Of a stretch of 64,000 bases of DNA, positions 25,878 through 35,580 are shown piece by piece; positions within the stretch are counted from its first letter, which is position 1, and every line of letters begins with the position of its first letter. This DNA is from Bacteroidales bacterium (GTDB lineage Bacteria > Bacteroidota > Bacteroidia > Bacteroidales > BM520). Below the pieces are notes generated by a model. The model had not been told where the DNA came from and made no database searches. It saw nothing but the letters and a program-made list of their open reading frames with translations. A program made the translations under genes and the position numbers. The stretch lies in assembly GCA_031276035.1 (NCBI GenBank), contig JAISNV010000001.1, positions 204,062-268,061 on the forward strand, written 5' to 3'.

Positions 25878-27623
25878 ATGAAAATAATATCGAAAACAAT
25901 AATACTTTTTATATTCGGAGTACTCTGCGGATGTAATACTTTATTTTCTCAGGTAAAAAATCCGGTTGATTTGAATTCCGAACCTATGACTGCGACGGAA
26001 ATTAATAAAACTTCAACTTTCATCAGCGCTATATCCGCAAAATTAATCGGGGATACGGATGAAGCAATCAAACTTTTTGAAAAAACTCTGGTTTTAGACC
26101 CGAAAAATGATGCGGCTTATTTTGAATTATCAAAATTATATCTGGATAAATATAAAGCTGAAGAAGCCATTGATGCGGCGCGTAAATCCGTTGAACTCGA
26201 CGATAAGAATGTTTACTATTTAATGAATTTAGTGAGCTTAATAAGCACAACTCCATCGAATAAGGAAGAACTTGAGCTTCACAGAAAAATTATTTCTTTG
26301 GACCCAAATAATATTGAAGCGCAGTTTAATTACACTAATGCTCTTCTTCTTTCGACTAATTATGACGAAACTTTAAAACAACTTGCAAAGTTGGAAGAAA
26401 TAATGGGAATTAACGAAGAAATTACTGTAAAAGTCGTTCGGATTTATGATGCTCAAAACAAGAAGACCAAAGCTATTGCCGAAATGAAACGTCTTGTTGA
26501 CACTTATCCTAATAATACACAATATATTTCCATGCTTGCGGATCTTTATTTAAAATACGGAAAAGAGAAAGAAGCTTTGGATTGTTATAGAAAAATTGCC
26601 GAAATAAATCCCGAAGATCCTTATGTTCATATAACACTTTCGGAGTATTACAGAGAATCGGGAAATAACAAAAAAGCTTTTGAAGAGCTTTTACTCGGCT
26701 TCGCAACACCCGAATTAGATGCTAAAACAAAGCTTAATGTCTTTTTAAAACTTTATTCTTACGAGGAAATTTACACCACAAATAATCGTGAAGCATTTGA
26801 ACTTCTGCTCACTATAAGCGATACCCATCCTGATGATCCCGTTTCCCTTGCAATGTTAAGCGATTTTTATCTGCAAAATAATCAGCTCGGAATGGCAAAA
26901 CAGGGTTTATATAAAGCAAAAGGATTAGGACTCAATACTCCTTCTATCTATTTAAACCTTATTTATATAGAATCTACTATTAATAATTTTGATTCTATTG
27001 TAAGTTTGTCTGAAAAAGCAATCGAACTTTATCCTCTTTTCCCGGAATTTTATTATTATTACGGATTGGCAGAATATATAAATCAACATTTTGAAAGCGC
27101 AATATCATCACTTAAAACAGGATTAATGATGATTGTTGACAATGATGCTCTTAAAGCCGACATGTATATGGTTATCGGCGATTGTTATTATAATCTTGAT
27201 AAAAAAACCGAAGCTTTTGAGAATTATGACAAGTCTCTTGAGTTACATCGCGACAATGCATATCTGCTTAATAATTACAGCTATTATTTAAGTACTTCAA
27301 ATATGAATCTGGATAAATCCGTGGAAATGGGTAAAAGAGCTGTTGAACTCAACCCGGAAAGTTCTTATTATTTAGACACTTATGCTTGGGCTTTGTTTAT
27401 GAAAGGAAATTATAAAGAGGCCGAAAAGTATCTGGAAGAAGCATTGAAATTTGAAGGTGACGATAGAGCTGTTATTCTTGAACATCTCGGCGATGTAAAA
27501 TGGAAACTTAACGATACTTCAAAAGCACTTGAATATTGGAATAAATCCCTTCAAACAGCTCCCGATGAAGCTTCGGAAATTCTGAAAAAGAAAATCCAAA
27601 ACAAAACTTATTATTCAGAATAG
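25878..27623 (+). CDS. TPR-repeat lipoprotein or secreted protein
   Basis: The 581-residue protein starts with a hydrophobic signal (MKIISKTIILFIFGVLCGCN). The Cys near residue 19 makes it a probable lipoprotein. The rest is built of about 12 tetratricopeptide repeats, with typical A..Y....P...A runs such as DPKNDAAYFELSKLYL and NPESSYYLDTYAWALFMKG. TPR proteins act as scaffolds; no enzymatic domain is visible. It heads a plus-strand run with the DUF4292 lipoprotein and EnvC genes (gaps of 6 and 2 bp), suggesting a shared role at the cell envelope. Confidence 0.85.
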   Translation: MKIISKTIILFIFGVLCGCNTLFSQVKNPVDLNSEPMTATEINKTSTFISAISAKLIGDTDEAIKLFEKTLVLDPKNDAAYFELSKLYLDKYKAEEAIDAARKSVELDDKNVYYLMNLVSLISTTPSNKEELELHRKIISLDPNNIEAQFNYTNALLLSTNYDETLKQLAKLEEIMGINEEITVKVVRIYDAQNKKTKAIAEMKRLVDTYPNNTQYISMLADLYLKYGKEKEALDCYRKIAEINPEDPYVHITLSEYYRESGNNKKAFEELLLGFATPELDAKTKLNVFLKLYSYEEIYTTNNREAFELLLTISDTHPDDPVSLAMLSDFYLQNNQLGMAKQGLYKAKGLGLNTPSIYLNLIYIESTINNFDSIVSLSEKAIELYPLFPEFYYYYGLAEYINQHFESAISSLKTGLMMIVDNDALKADMYMVIGDCYYNLDKKTEAFENYDKSLELHRDNAYLLNNYSYYLSTSNMNLDKSVEMGKRAVELNPESSYYLDTYAWALFMKGNYKEAEKYLEEALKFEGDDRAVILEHLGDVKWKLNDTSKALEYWNKSLQTAPDEASEILKKKIQNKTYYSE

Positions 27624-27629
27624 AAAATC

Positions 27630-28409
27630 ATGCCCGGAAGATTTCTTATAGTAATATTCATAGCAATAAGTTTTATATCATTTTCGTGTTCGAATACGCG
27701 TAAGATTTCTTCAAGTGAAATTAACGCTTCCAACACAACGGAATTACTAAGATTGCCTATTGATAATTTGTACGATAGTATCGCAAAATGCAATATATTG
27801 CCGGAAATATTCAATTGTCGCTTTGATGCGGATTTTACGAATAAATCTAAAAATCAGTCGGAAAAAATTAAAGGTATTTTATCTTATAATGCGGATAGTT
27901 TGACGATGCAACTTACATCCAAAGGAATTAATATTGCTTCGGTTTTAATAACAACAGACAGTATTTTGATTCTTAACAAATTGGGGAAATCTTATATCGC
28001 AGATGCTCTTTCAAATTATGATTTTATTGAAAGAACAATTACTTTGGATGATATTAAAAACATTTTGTTAGGAAGAAGAATTGATTTCCGTGACAATGAA
28101 TTATTTTCTTATACTATTAATGAATATTATTCTTTAAATTACAGAAACCCAAATAATCTTTTTTATAACATCGATTATAATAATCAATTTAAAGCAGAAA
28201 AGATGAAATTTTTCAGCGATATTGGTTTGTTTTATGTAATTTCGTACTTTGATTTTTTTTCTGTCGAAAATTTTGTTTTTCCGACAAACATTGATATAGA
28301 TCTTGAAAATGCAAATTGCAAAATAAAATTATCACGAATGAATTTCGAGAAAAAAAATAATCTCGAAATAAAAATACCGGATAATTATCAAAAAGTTGAA
28401 ATGTTTTAA
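27630..28409 (+). CDS. DUF4292-family lipoprotein
   Basis: The 259-residue protein has a lipoprotein signal with Cys20 in the FSCSN lipobox. The mature part contains the pattern of DUF4292 (LDNLYDSIAKC-like start, then TKGINIASVLITTDSILILNKLGK), a Bacteroidetes envelope family with a beta-rich LolA/LolB-like fold by my recollection. Its place between the TPR gene and EnvC is typical. A role in lipoprotein or envelope traffic is inference only. Confidence 0.8.
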   Translation: MPGRFLIVIFIAISFISFSCSNTRKISSSEINASNTTELLRLPIDNLYDSIAKCNILPEIFNCRFDADFTNKSKNQSEKIKGILSYNADSLTMQLTSKGINIASVLITTDSILILNKLGKSYIADALSNYDFIERTITLDDIKNILLGRRIDFRDNELFSYTINEYYSLNYRNPNNLFYNIDYNNQFKAEKMKFFSDIGLFYVISYFDFFSVENFVFPTNIDIDLENANCKIKLSRMNFEKKNNLEIKIPDNYQKVEMF

Positions 28410-28411
28410 TA

Positions 28412-29617
28412 ATGCCGTTCGAAATAAAAAAAATATTATCATTTATAATTGTCGGAATGATTTCTTGCAGCAGTATTCTATTTGCTCAATCGAAGGAAGA
28501 TTTGCAAAAGGAAAAAGCTAAGATTGAAGACGAAATTCAACTGACTAACAAATTATTAAATCAAACTTTATCTGGAAAAAAAGCCTCAACGGAACAAGTG
28601 GCTTTAATAAACAAACAAATAAACGATAGAACAAAGTTAATTTCAACAATAAATAATCAGGTTAAATATCTCGACAGCGATATTTCGTCAACTTCAAAAA
28701 ATATTAAAGAATTAAATGACGAATTGGAAATCCTGAAGAAGGAATATGCCGATATGATTTTACATACCTGGTCAACCAAAAACACATATAAACGTTTGTC
28801 ATATATTTTTGCTTCGGAAGATTTGAATCAGGCTTTCAGAAGAATTTCTTACTTCAAATATTATTCGGATAGAAGAAAGGAATACAGCAGGGAAATAATT
28901 TCAAAAACCGACGAAATGCAAAACAAGAAATTCACTCTTGAGAAACAGAAAAGTGAGAAGGAAACTTTAAGGGTTTCAAAAGAGCAGGAAACTACAAAAC
29001 TTCAGACTGAAAAAGTTCAGAAAAACAATACAATTCAGGATCTTACCAAACAAGAAAAAGAATTGCGCAAAAAGATAAAAGCGCAACAAGATGCTTTATC
29101 AAAACTAAATAAAGAAATTGAAAAAATTATTGCCGAAGAAATCAAGTCGCGTAACAGTAAAAGCGGCAGGCTTGAGCTTACTCCGGAAGAAAAAATCATT
29201 TCAGGAAAGTTTGAAGGCAACAAAGGAAAATTGCCTTGGCCCTGTGAAAGAGGAATTATTGTAGAATCTTTCGGCGAACGTCCTCATCCCGAACTAAGAG
29301 ACATCAAAATTAATTCTACGGGAATTGATATTCTGACTGAAGCAAAAAGTATGGCGCGGTCTATTTTCGACGGCAAGGTAACAAAGATTATTCAAATACC
29401 ACAATATAATAATGTTGTTATTATTCGTCATGGGGATTATCTCACGGTTTACGGAAACCTTGATGAAGTGTTTGTTAATGTAGGACAAGAGATAACGACC
29501 AAGCAAAACATCGGCACAATTTACAGCAACAACTCGGAAGGAACTACAAAGCTACATTTTGAAGTCTGGAAAAGTTCTACTTTACTTGATCCGGAAGGTT
29601 GGATTATTAAGAGATGA
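28412..29617 (+). CDS. envC: EnvC-like murein hydrolase activator (degenerate LytM)
   Basis: The 401-residue protein has a signal peptide (about 1-26), a long coiled coil (about 27-245, repeated KEK/Q heptads), and a C-terminal LytM domain (about 275-400). The zinc HxxxD motif is replaced by NSTGID, and only the second site (LHFEVW) remains, so the domain should not bind catalytic zinc. That is the hallmark of EnvC, which activates amidases at the division septum. It lies 2 bp after the DUF4292 gene and converges on hydG. Confidence 0.88.
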   Translation: MPFEIKKILSFIIVGMISCSSILFAQSKEDLQKEKAKIEDEIQLTNKLLNQTLSGKKASTEQVALINKQINDRTKLISTINNQVKYLDSDISSTSKNIKELNDELEILKKEYADMILHTWSTKNTYKRLSYIFASEDLNQAFRRISYFKYYSDRRKEYSREIISKTDEMQNKKFTLEKQKSEKETLRVSKEQETTKLQTEKVQKNNTIQDLTKQEKELRKKIKAQQDALSKLNKEIEKIIAEEIKSRNSKSGRLELTPEEKIISGKFEGNKGKLPWPCERGIIVESFGERPHPELRDIKINSTGIDILTEAKSMARSIFDGKVTKIIQIPQYNNVVIIRHGDYLTVYGNLDEVFVNVGQEITTKQNIGTIYSNNSEGTTKLHFEVWKSSTLLDPEGWIIKR

Positions 29618-29634
29618 GTTTGACAGCTCCTAAC

Positions 29635-31089
29635 TTAAAAATATAAATCCCTCTCCCCTGCTTTTACTCTTTCCAACCGGCGCTTTACTTCATCAACATT
29701 AACCTTTGTTTCATCGATTTCAAGTTTCCGAAGTTCATCATCAATCACTTTCCAACCTTTATCCTGCACTTCGGGTGAAGCATAATCCTCCAAATATTCA
29801 GCTAAAGTCAGAATAGCATTGGTTGTACAATATCTTTTGATAAATCCCGGTACGGAAAATTCCATAAAATGTTCGCCGGTACGTTTTAACCTGTAACAAG
29901 CAGTACAGAAAGACGGAATATATCCTAAATCCAATAATTCTTCAATAATTTCGGCTAAGCTTCTATCATCATTAATCTTAAATTGCTCCCTATTCAAATC
30001 CTGATCGTCGGTAGTATTTTTTTGTTTGCTATGATGATATCTATAGTCGCCGATTTGAAGATTTGTTCCGCCGTCGATTTGTGAAACGCCGAATTGTATG
30101 GCTTCCCTTCTGAATTTCGGATTCTCCCTTGCGGTAAGAATTAATCCTGTATAGGGAACAGCCAGTCTGAAAATTGCAATTATCTTAGCAAAAGTTTCAT
30201 CATCAACCTCATATTTATTATCAATATTTATTGATGAAGCATCTTTGATACGCGGGAATGAAATTGTATGCGGACCAACATTATAGCATGCTTCCAAATG
30301 ATTTGTATGACGAATAACTGCCATAACTTCAAAGCGCCAGTCGTAAAGCCCGAACAAAACACCGAGCCCGTTATCATCTAATCCTGCTTCCTGCGCACGA
30401 TCCATTGCCGTCAGACGCCAGTCGTAATCTTTTTTCTTTCCGCTGGGATGATATTTTGCATACGCTTCGGGATGATATGTTTCCTGAAAGATTTGATAAG
30501 TACCGATTCCGGCTTCTTTTACTGTTCTAAAACCTTCGATATCTAATGGTGCGGCATTAATATTAACCCGGCGAATTTCTCCATTACCTTTCTTAACCGA
30601 ATAAGTAACCTTAACATCATGTGCGATTCTTTCCGGAGAATAATCAGGATGTTCGCCATAAACCAGAATCAATCTTTTTTGTCCGCTTTCTTCAAGAGCT
30701 AAAATAGAATCTTTCAATGCCTTATCATCGAGAGTTGTTCTAACCTGTTCTTTGTTAGACACACGGAATCCGCAGTACTGACAATTGTTCGTACATCTAT
30801 TTCCAACATAGAGCGGGGCAAAAAGTACTATTCTATTTCCGTAAATTCGTTTTTTAAGTTCACGTGCTCCTTCTTTAATCTCTTCAATTAAAGAAGGGTC
30901 GGTAGTATTAATAAGTACTGCCGTTTCTTCTAAGGTCAATCTATTCTTATCAAGTGATCTTTTAATAACTTCACGTACTCTTTCCGGGGTACTTTCAATA
31001 GAATTAATTATGTCCCATATTTCGTCAGGGTCTATAAACGGCTTCATCCTTTCATCAGGAATTCTGCATTTTTCCGGATAGAATTGCAT
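29635..31089 (-). CDS. hydG: [FeFe]-hydrogenase H-cluster maturase HydG
   Basis: The 484-residue radical SAM enzyme has the N-terminal cluster motif C99xxxC103xxC106 (CTNNCQYC) and the diagnostic C-terminal C395xxC398-x22-C421 motif (FCTACYR, then KRYCTTNA). The second motif holds the auxiliary [5Fe-5S] cluster and separates HydG from ThiH. It cleaves tyrosine into p-cresol, CO and cyanide for the H-cluster ligands. Its presence implies fermentative hydrogen metabolism. hydE, hydF and the hydrogenase itself are not in this window. Confidence 0.95.
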   Translation of the reverse strand: MQFYPEKCRIPDERMKPFIDPDEIWDIINSIESTPERVREVIKRSLDKNRLTLEETAVLINTTDPSLIEEIKEGARELKKRIYGNRIVLFAPLYVGNRCTNNCQYCGFRVSNKEQVRTTLDDKALKDSILALEESGQKRLILVYGEHPDYSPERIAHDVKVTYSVKKGNGEIRRVNINAAPLDIEGFRTVKEAGIGTYQIFQETYHPEAYAKYHPSGKKKDYDWRLTAMDRAQEAGLDDNGLGVLFGLYDWRFEVMAVIRHTNHLEACYNVGPHTISFPRIKDASSINIDNKYEVDDETFAKIIAIFRLAVPYTGLILTARENPKFRREAIQFGVSQIDGGTNLQIGDYRYHHSKQKNTTDDQDLNREQFKINDDRSLAEIIEELLDLGYIPSFCTACYRLKRTGEHFMEFSVPGFIKRYCTTNAILTLAEYLEDYASPEVQDKGWKVIDDELRKLEIDETKVNVDEVKRRLERVKAGERDLYF

Positions 31090-31128
31090 ATCAAATGGTT
31101 TTAAACATTAAGAAGAAAGAAAAGAATA

Positions 31129-33162
31129 TTAATCTTTTTCTTTTCGGGCATTTCTGAAAATATGAACATAGCCCTCATAAACCTCATCTTTTTTAAGTCC
31201 TTTGCACTTTAACACATAGAAATAAACACCGTCGGAAAGATTTCTTCCGTCGAATTCACCGGGAGAACCGGGATAATCGTTTTTGGAATAAACCAATTTA
31301 CCTTGTCTGTTATAAATTACAAGCGTGTTTCCTAAGAATATATCTAAGATAGATCTTTCTTCGTCTCCTTCAATAGTGATGTCAAAGGTGTCATTAATAC
31401 CATCCGAATTCGGAGAGAAAACATTCGGGATTTTCAGTTTCGGTCTTGCAACCGGAATAATCAAAGTAGCCGAGTCAACACAATTTGCTTCATAAGTCTG
31501 ATAATGCTGAACGATAAACTGTGTAGTAGAATCGCCGATAGGTCCGAAATTATAATCCACCTCAATATCTTTTAATTCGGTAAAATTTTCAGCTTTCTCG
31601 TCATAAATTTTCCAAAGATAATCAAAAACATAACAAGTATCGCAGGAAGTTTCGGTTGAGAAGTGTACAACAGGATTTTGCGGATATATCTGTTCCGGGT
31701 TAGCTACTATTTCAATATTCAAACGCGGATAAGTTTCTACTTTGGCAATATTTGTCAATTTACAACCAACGGAGTCTACAACACTTATTTCATAATCATC
31801 AGCCGGTAATCGATACAAAATACTATCATTTGAGAGATAGCCATCCGGCCAGATATATGTATAAGGCAATAGAGATTCATATCCAAACTGAATACCTCCG
31901 GAAGCATTGACAAGCAAAATTCCTTCAGAAGTATCGGGGCAACCTTTTCTCATCTGAGTTATAGTTACGGTAAATTCAGGATAAACCTCTACATGAACGG
32001 TATCTGAACAGTAACCGAGATTATTGGAAACAGTTACGTGATAATCGGATTCTTCTGTCGGATTGACAGTTATCTCTCTTGTAGTTTCACCTGTGTTCCA
32101 AAGGTAATTATAAGCATATGTAGTATTTACATTATAAAGATTTTTGATTTCCTGTATCGATAAATCCGAAGAATAAATTTTTACATCGTCCATACCGCCC
32201 TGATAATTTCCGTTTTGCAAACCGGAACTTGCGCCTAAATAAGTAGGTACATTAACCAATGATTGCGGCAATGCGGTGATATCTTCATTTACTTTTAGTT
32301 CGGCATTGACATAAATCTTCAATTTCCGCATAGAACAAACAATATCAACCATAGTCCATCTTCCGGGGTAAACTAAAGTATCGCCGGAAGTAGAAAATTT
32401 TTGCGACGTGCTTCCATTCGAACTTTGAAAATGTACATGTCCGTCAACACTAAGCCCCAAAGAATAACTCGATTCGGATAAATTATTAGGATTCCATCTA
32501 TTAATAAGATAAAAAATATCATCCGTAGCTCTTATTCCGAAAATCGTATCTGGTTTAACCCAACAATGAAGTGTAAAAGAATTTGAAATATTAAATGTGT
32601 CATTATATTGGATATACATACAGCTCAATGAAGCCGGGTCGGTAGTTGTAGGCGAAAAATATACTGCCATATCTTCAACACCGAATCTGTCCTCGGTTGA
32701 TTTCATTCTTGAAGCAAAGCACAAAAGATTATTTCCATAATCACTATAATCTATATAGGAATTATTACTTACTTTATAATCTCCAACATCAAAACGATAA
32801 TCACCGATAAGGCTATTTGGTTCTGTATTCGAAACACTTAACACCAAATCGGCAGCATAACAAGCAATAGTATCGCCCTGTTCTATTCTGCTTCTATTAA
32901 GATCAATCAGAATAGAATCCAAGACGGAAGTTGAAGAAGATGTAGCCTCTACAAAATACCATGCGGTACGTCTTGCCCAGATAGATTGTGTTGTTTCGCC
33001 CGTATTCCAATAATAAGAATCGTAACCTGCACCCGCATCAAGCATTACACTATCCTGTCTGCAGAAATGCAAAGTATCGGCATCAAAAATCTGTGCTTGC
33101 AAATTCAAACACATAAAAATCGTTGCCGACAAACAAATAATATTTTTAAGCTTCTTGTTCAT
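31129..33162 (-). CDS. Secreted LamG-like protein, T9SS type B (CHU_C) sorting domain
   Basis: The ATG at 33162 (MNKKLKNIICLSATIF) gives a standard signal peptide and a shorter overlap (17 bp) with the DUF349 gene than the upstream ATG at 33186. The roughly 677-residue protein has a short repeat region (YYWNTGETTQSI), a LamG/concanavalin-like domain (about 120-330), a second YLWNTGETTREI motif, PKD-like beta domains, and a C-terminal gliding-motility-associated CHU_C domain (NVFSPNSDGINDTFDI, then NLSDGVYFYVL). The type B signal directs export through the T9SS, often to diffusible or gliding-linked proteins. The ligand is unknown, probably carbohydrate. Confidence 0.87.
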   Translation of the reverse strand: MNKKLKNIICLSATIFMCLNLQAQIFDADTLHFCRQDSVMLDAGAGYDSYYWNTGETTQSIWARRTAWYFVEATSSSTSVLDSILIDLNRSRIEQGDTIACYAADLVLSVSNTEPNSLIGDYRFDVGDYKVSNNSYIDYSDYGNNLLCFASRMKSTEDRFGVEDMAVYFSPTTTDPASLSCMYIQYNDTFNISNSFTLHCWVKPDTIFGIRATDDIFYLINRWNPNNLSESSYSLGLSVDGHVHFQSSNGSTSQKFSTSGDTLVYPGRWTMVDIVCSMRKLKIYVNAELKVNEDITALPQSLVNVPTYLGASSGLQNGNYQGGMDDVKIYSSDLSIQEIKNLYNVNTTYAYNYLWNTGETTREITVNPTEESDYHVTVSNNLGYCSDTVHVEVYPEFTVTITQMRKGCPDTSEGILLVNASGGIQFGYESLLPYTYIWPDGYLSNDSILYRLPADDYEISVVDSVGCKLTNIAKVETYPRLNIEIVANPEQIYPQNPVVHFSTETSCDTCYVFDYLWKIYDEKAENFTELKDIEVDYNFGPIGDSTTQFIVQHYQTYEANCVDSATLIIPVARPKLKIPNVFSPNSDGINDTFDITIEGDEERSILDIFLGNTLVIYNRQGKLVYSKNDYPGSPGEFDGRNLSDGVYFYVLKCKGLKKDEVYEGYVHIFRNARKEKD

Positions 33163-35281
33163 CAAGAATTCTAAGTTTTTCTTCAAGTTGCACTATTTCT
33201 TTTTTAGCTTTCTCAATTTTCTTTTCAAATTCGGCTTTCAGTAATTCTGCATTGGCGGAACGCGATAAGAAACCTATATTATTTTCCCAAAGACTAACAT
33301 CTTCTTTCATGCCTTGTATCTTATTGAAGATTTGGCCTCTCTCTTTATTGATGAAATGATTAGCATTAGGATTAGATTTGATATTTTCTATTTTATTTTT
33401 AAAATTAAGATTTGCCACCTCAACGCCTAAAGTTTTTAACTCATCGAGTTTTTCATTAACAGCTTTACGATAAGCATTTTGAATTGTATCTTTATCTTTT
33501 CTTGGAACGTGGCCTATCTCCATCCAATCTCTTTGCAATTTTTTCAAATGTTCGAAACCATCATGAGGATTATCGGCAGGAATTACAAGATTATTAATTT
33601 CTTCAACAAGAGCTTTCTTTTTATTAAGATTTTCTTCTCCGTGTTCATTAATATTTGCGAAATGCTCTTCTTTTCTTTTGAAAAATTCGTCGCAGGCACC
33701 TCTGAAACGTTTCCAGATTTTATCTGACATACGTTTTGGTGTCGGACCGATTTTCTTCCATTCTTTTTGAAGGTTAATAAGTATCTGGGTAGTTTCTCCC
33801 CAATTGGTACTATCCTTTACGGCTTCGGCTTGAGTGCAAAGGTCTAATTTGAGATTATAATTATCAAATTGTTCGTCTTTCATTTTGGCAAAAAATTCTT
33901 TTTTAGCCACAAAAAATCCGTCCATTATGCCTTTAAATTCTTCCCAAATCTTATCGTTCTGAGACTTAGAAGCAGAGCCGACACTTTTCCAGGCTTTAAA
34001 CAATTCATTCAACTGGTCTCCCCTACTTTGCCATTCTTTCAAAGTACTCGGAAGTTCTTCAACTAATTTTTTAGCTTCTTCAATAAGTGCAAGTTTCGCG
34101 GCATAATTACCGTCTTGCTGATCTTTAAGCTGAAAATAATACTCTTTTCTACGAGCATTAATCTTATCTGTTGCGGTTTTAAATCTCTCCCAAAGTTCTT
34201 CGCGTTTATCGGCGGGAACCGGACCTATTTCTTTCCATTCCTGATGATAACTTTGTAGTTTTTTGAAAGATTTCATTATTGATTTTTCCAAAATCAATTC
34301 TTCCGCTTTTTCGCATAGACTAATCTTAGCTTCGAGGTTTTTCTTTGTGTCTAAATCTCTAAGTTCACGATTAATTTTAACTTTATCGAAAAATTTCTCA
34401 ACAAGGAAATGATAATTCTGCCAAAGATTATTTACTTCCGATTTTGGAACCGCACCAATTTCTTTCCATTGGTCCTGCAGCTCTTTAAACTTATCATAAG
34501 TAGCTTTCAGAGGTTCATCGGAATTAATAAGCTCTTTTAATTTTTCTAATATTTGTTGTTTTTGTTCAAGATTGATCTTCTTTTGCTCTTCAAGCTGCTC
34601 TAAATATTTCGCTTTCTTTTCTCTATAAACATTGAAAACTTCGTTGAATCTCTGTTCCAAAGCATCAACAGGCTCACGGTCCGGAGACGTAATATCATCA
34701 ACATTATTTTCACCTTCAACCACAGGAATATTTTTATACTCCAACTTTGTTTTTTCAATGAAAGCAACTTTAATAGCAGAAACTGCAGGTTTTATTTTTT
34801 CAATGTTTTCTTCCTGAAGTAAATCACTTAATTTATGAATGAGCTCATCACGGGTAAAAGCGGAATAATCTATATCCTCCGCCAACTCATCGTCTTGCTC
34901 ATCATCATTTTCCATTTCCATTATATCCTCATCAATAACTTCCATTGATTCGTCAAGCTGACGATTTTCATCTTCTGCCAAAACTGTCAATTCCTCAACA
35001 TTCTCATTTTCAGATTCAATAACAGCTTCTGGTTCAACTTGTTTTTCAATTTCAATAGGTTCTTCAGTCTTATCAACATCAGTCGTTTTAACGGATTTAT
35101 CTGTTTCATCTTCTTCAACAGCTTCAACTTTCATAGCCGTTTCATTTCCCAAAACATTCTCATCGGTTTTATTGACCTCATCGGTTTCAATAACATTGTT
35201 TATGCTCTCGGTAACATTTTCATTTACCTCACTGGCAACTTCTTCCTGATTGTTTACAGGTAATAGATCATTCTCACTCAT
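33146..35281 (-). CDS. DUF349 coiled-coil protein
   Basis: The 711-residue protein begins with a strongly acidic, low-complexity region (about 1-150, rich in E, V, D and N). About five DUF349 repeats follow, each with a W(K/M)EIGxVP core (DQWKEIGAVP, QEWKEIGPVP, KEWKKIGPTP, RDWMEIGHVP). A final coiled coil ends the chain (about 640-711). No signal peptide or membrane helix is present, so it is cytoplasmic. The family has no firm function. Its 3' end overlaps the start of the LamG-like cargo gene. Confidence 0.88.
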   Translation of the reverse strand: MSENDLLPVNNQEEVASEVNENVTESINNVIETDEVNKTDENVLGNETAMKVEAVEEDETDKSVKTTDVDKTEEPIEIEKQVEPEAVIESENENVEELTVLAEDENRQLDESMEVIDEDIMEMENDDEQDDELAEDIDYSAFTRDELIHKLSDLLQEENIEKIKPAVSAIKVAFIEKTKLEYKNIPVVEGENNVDDITSPDREPVDALEQRFNEVFNVYREKKAKYLEQLEEQKKINLEQKQQILEKLKELINSDEPLKATYDKFKELQDQWKEIGAVPKSEVNNLWQNYHFLVEKFFDKVKINRELRDLDTKKNLEAKISLCEKAEELILEKSIMKSFKKLQSYHQEWKEIGPVPADKREELWERFKTATDKINARRKEYYFQLKDQQDGNYAAKLALIEEAKKLVEELPSTLKEWQSRGDQLNELFKAWKSVGSASKSQNDKIWEEFKGIMDGFFVAKKEFFAKMKDEQFDNYNLKLDLCTQAEAVKDSTNWGETTQILINLQKEWKKIGPTPKRMSDKIWKRFRGACDEFFKRKEEHFANINEHGEENLNKKKALVEEINNLVIPADNPHDGFEHLKKLQRDWMEIGHVPRKDKDTIQNAYRKAVNEKLDELKTLGVEVANLNFKNKIENIKSNPNANHFINKERGQIFNKIQGMKEDVSLWENNIGFLSRSANAELLKAEFEKKIEKAKKEIVQLEEKLRILDEQEA

Positions 35282-35580
35282 AGCATTTCTGTTTTAAATT
35301 ACAGATTAGAATACGTTTCGTTAATTAAAACGAAACTGTCAGTAATTACATTAATTTATTAGGCGGCAAAGTTACGATTTTTTTAGAAAAAATAAAACAG
35401 AATGATTATTTTATTGTTTATTCGCATTATTTTATGTAAAAAATCATTTCAAACCTAAAATATAACTGATATTTGTGTGGAAATATTATGTTTGAAAGCC
35501 TGATGATCTGAGAATTTGAAGATTCCTAAACATCATTTTGAAGTGATAAATTTGAAATTTCGAAATGATTTTTAAATTTT
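35282..35580. other. 299-bp AT-rich gap between GH13 and DUF349 genes
   Basis: The only signal noticed is a -7-like TAACTTTG on the minus strand (35367-35374), 86 bp upstream of the DUF349 start, without a -33 TTTG. No open frame or hairpin of note was found. Confidence 0.4.

Noticed and set aside
29035-29223. Minus-strand open frame within envC
   Set aside because: It is an antisense reading of the coiled-coil region and has no support of its own.
28412-29617. Active M23 endopeptidase
   Set aside because: The first zinc motif is NSTGID in place of HxxxD, so the domain is read as a non-catalytic activator of the EnvC type.
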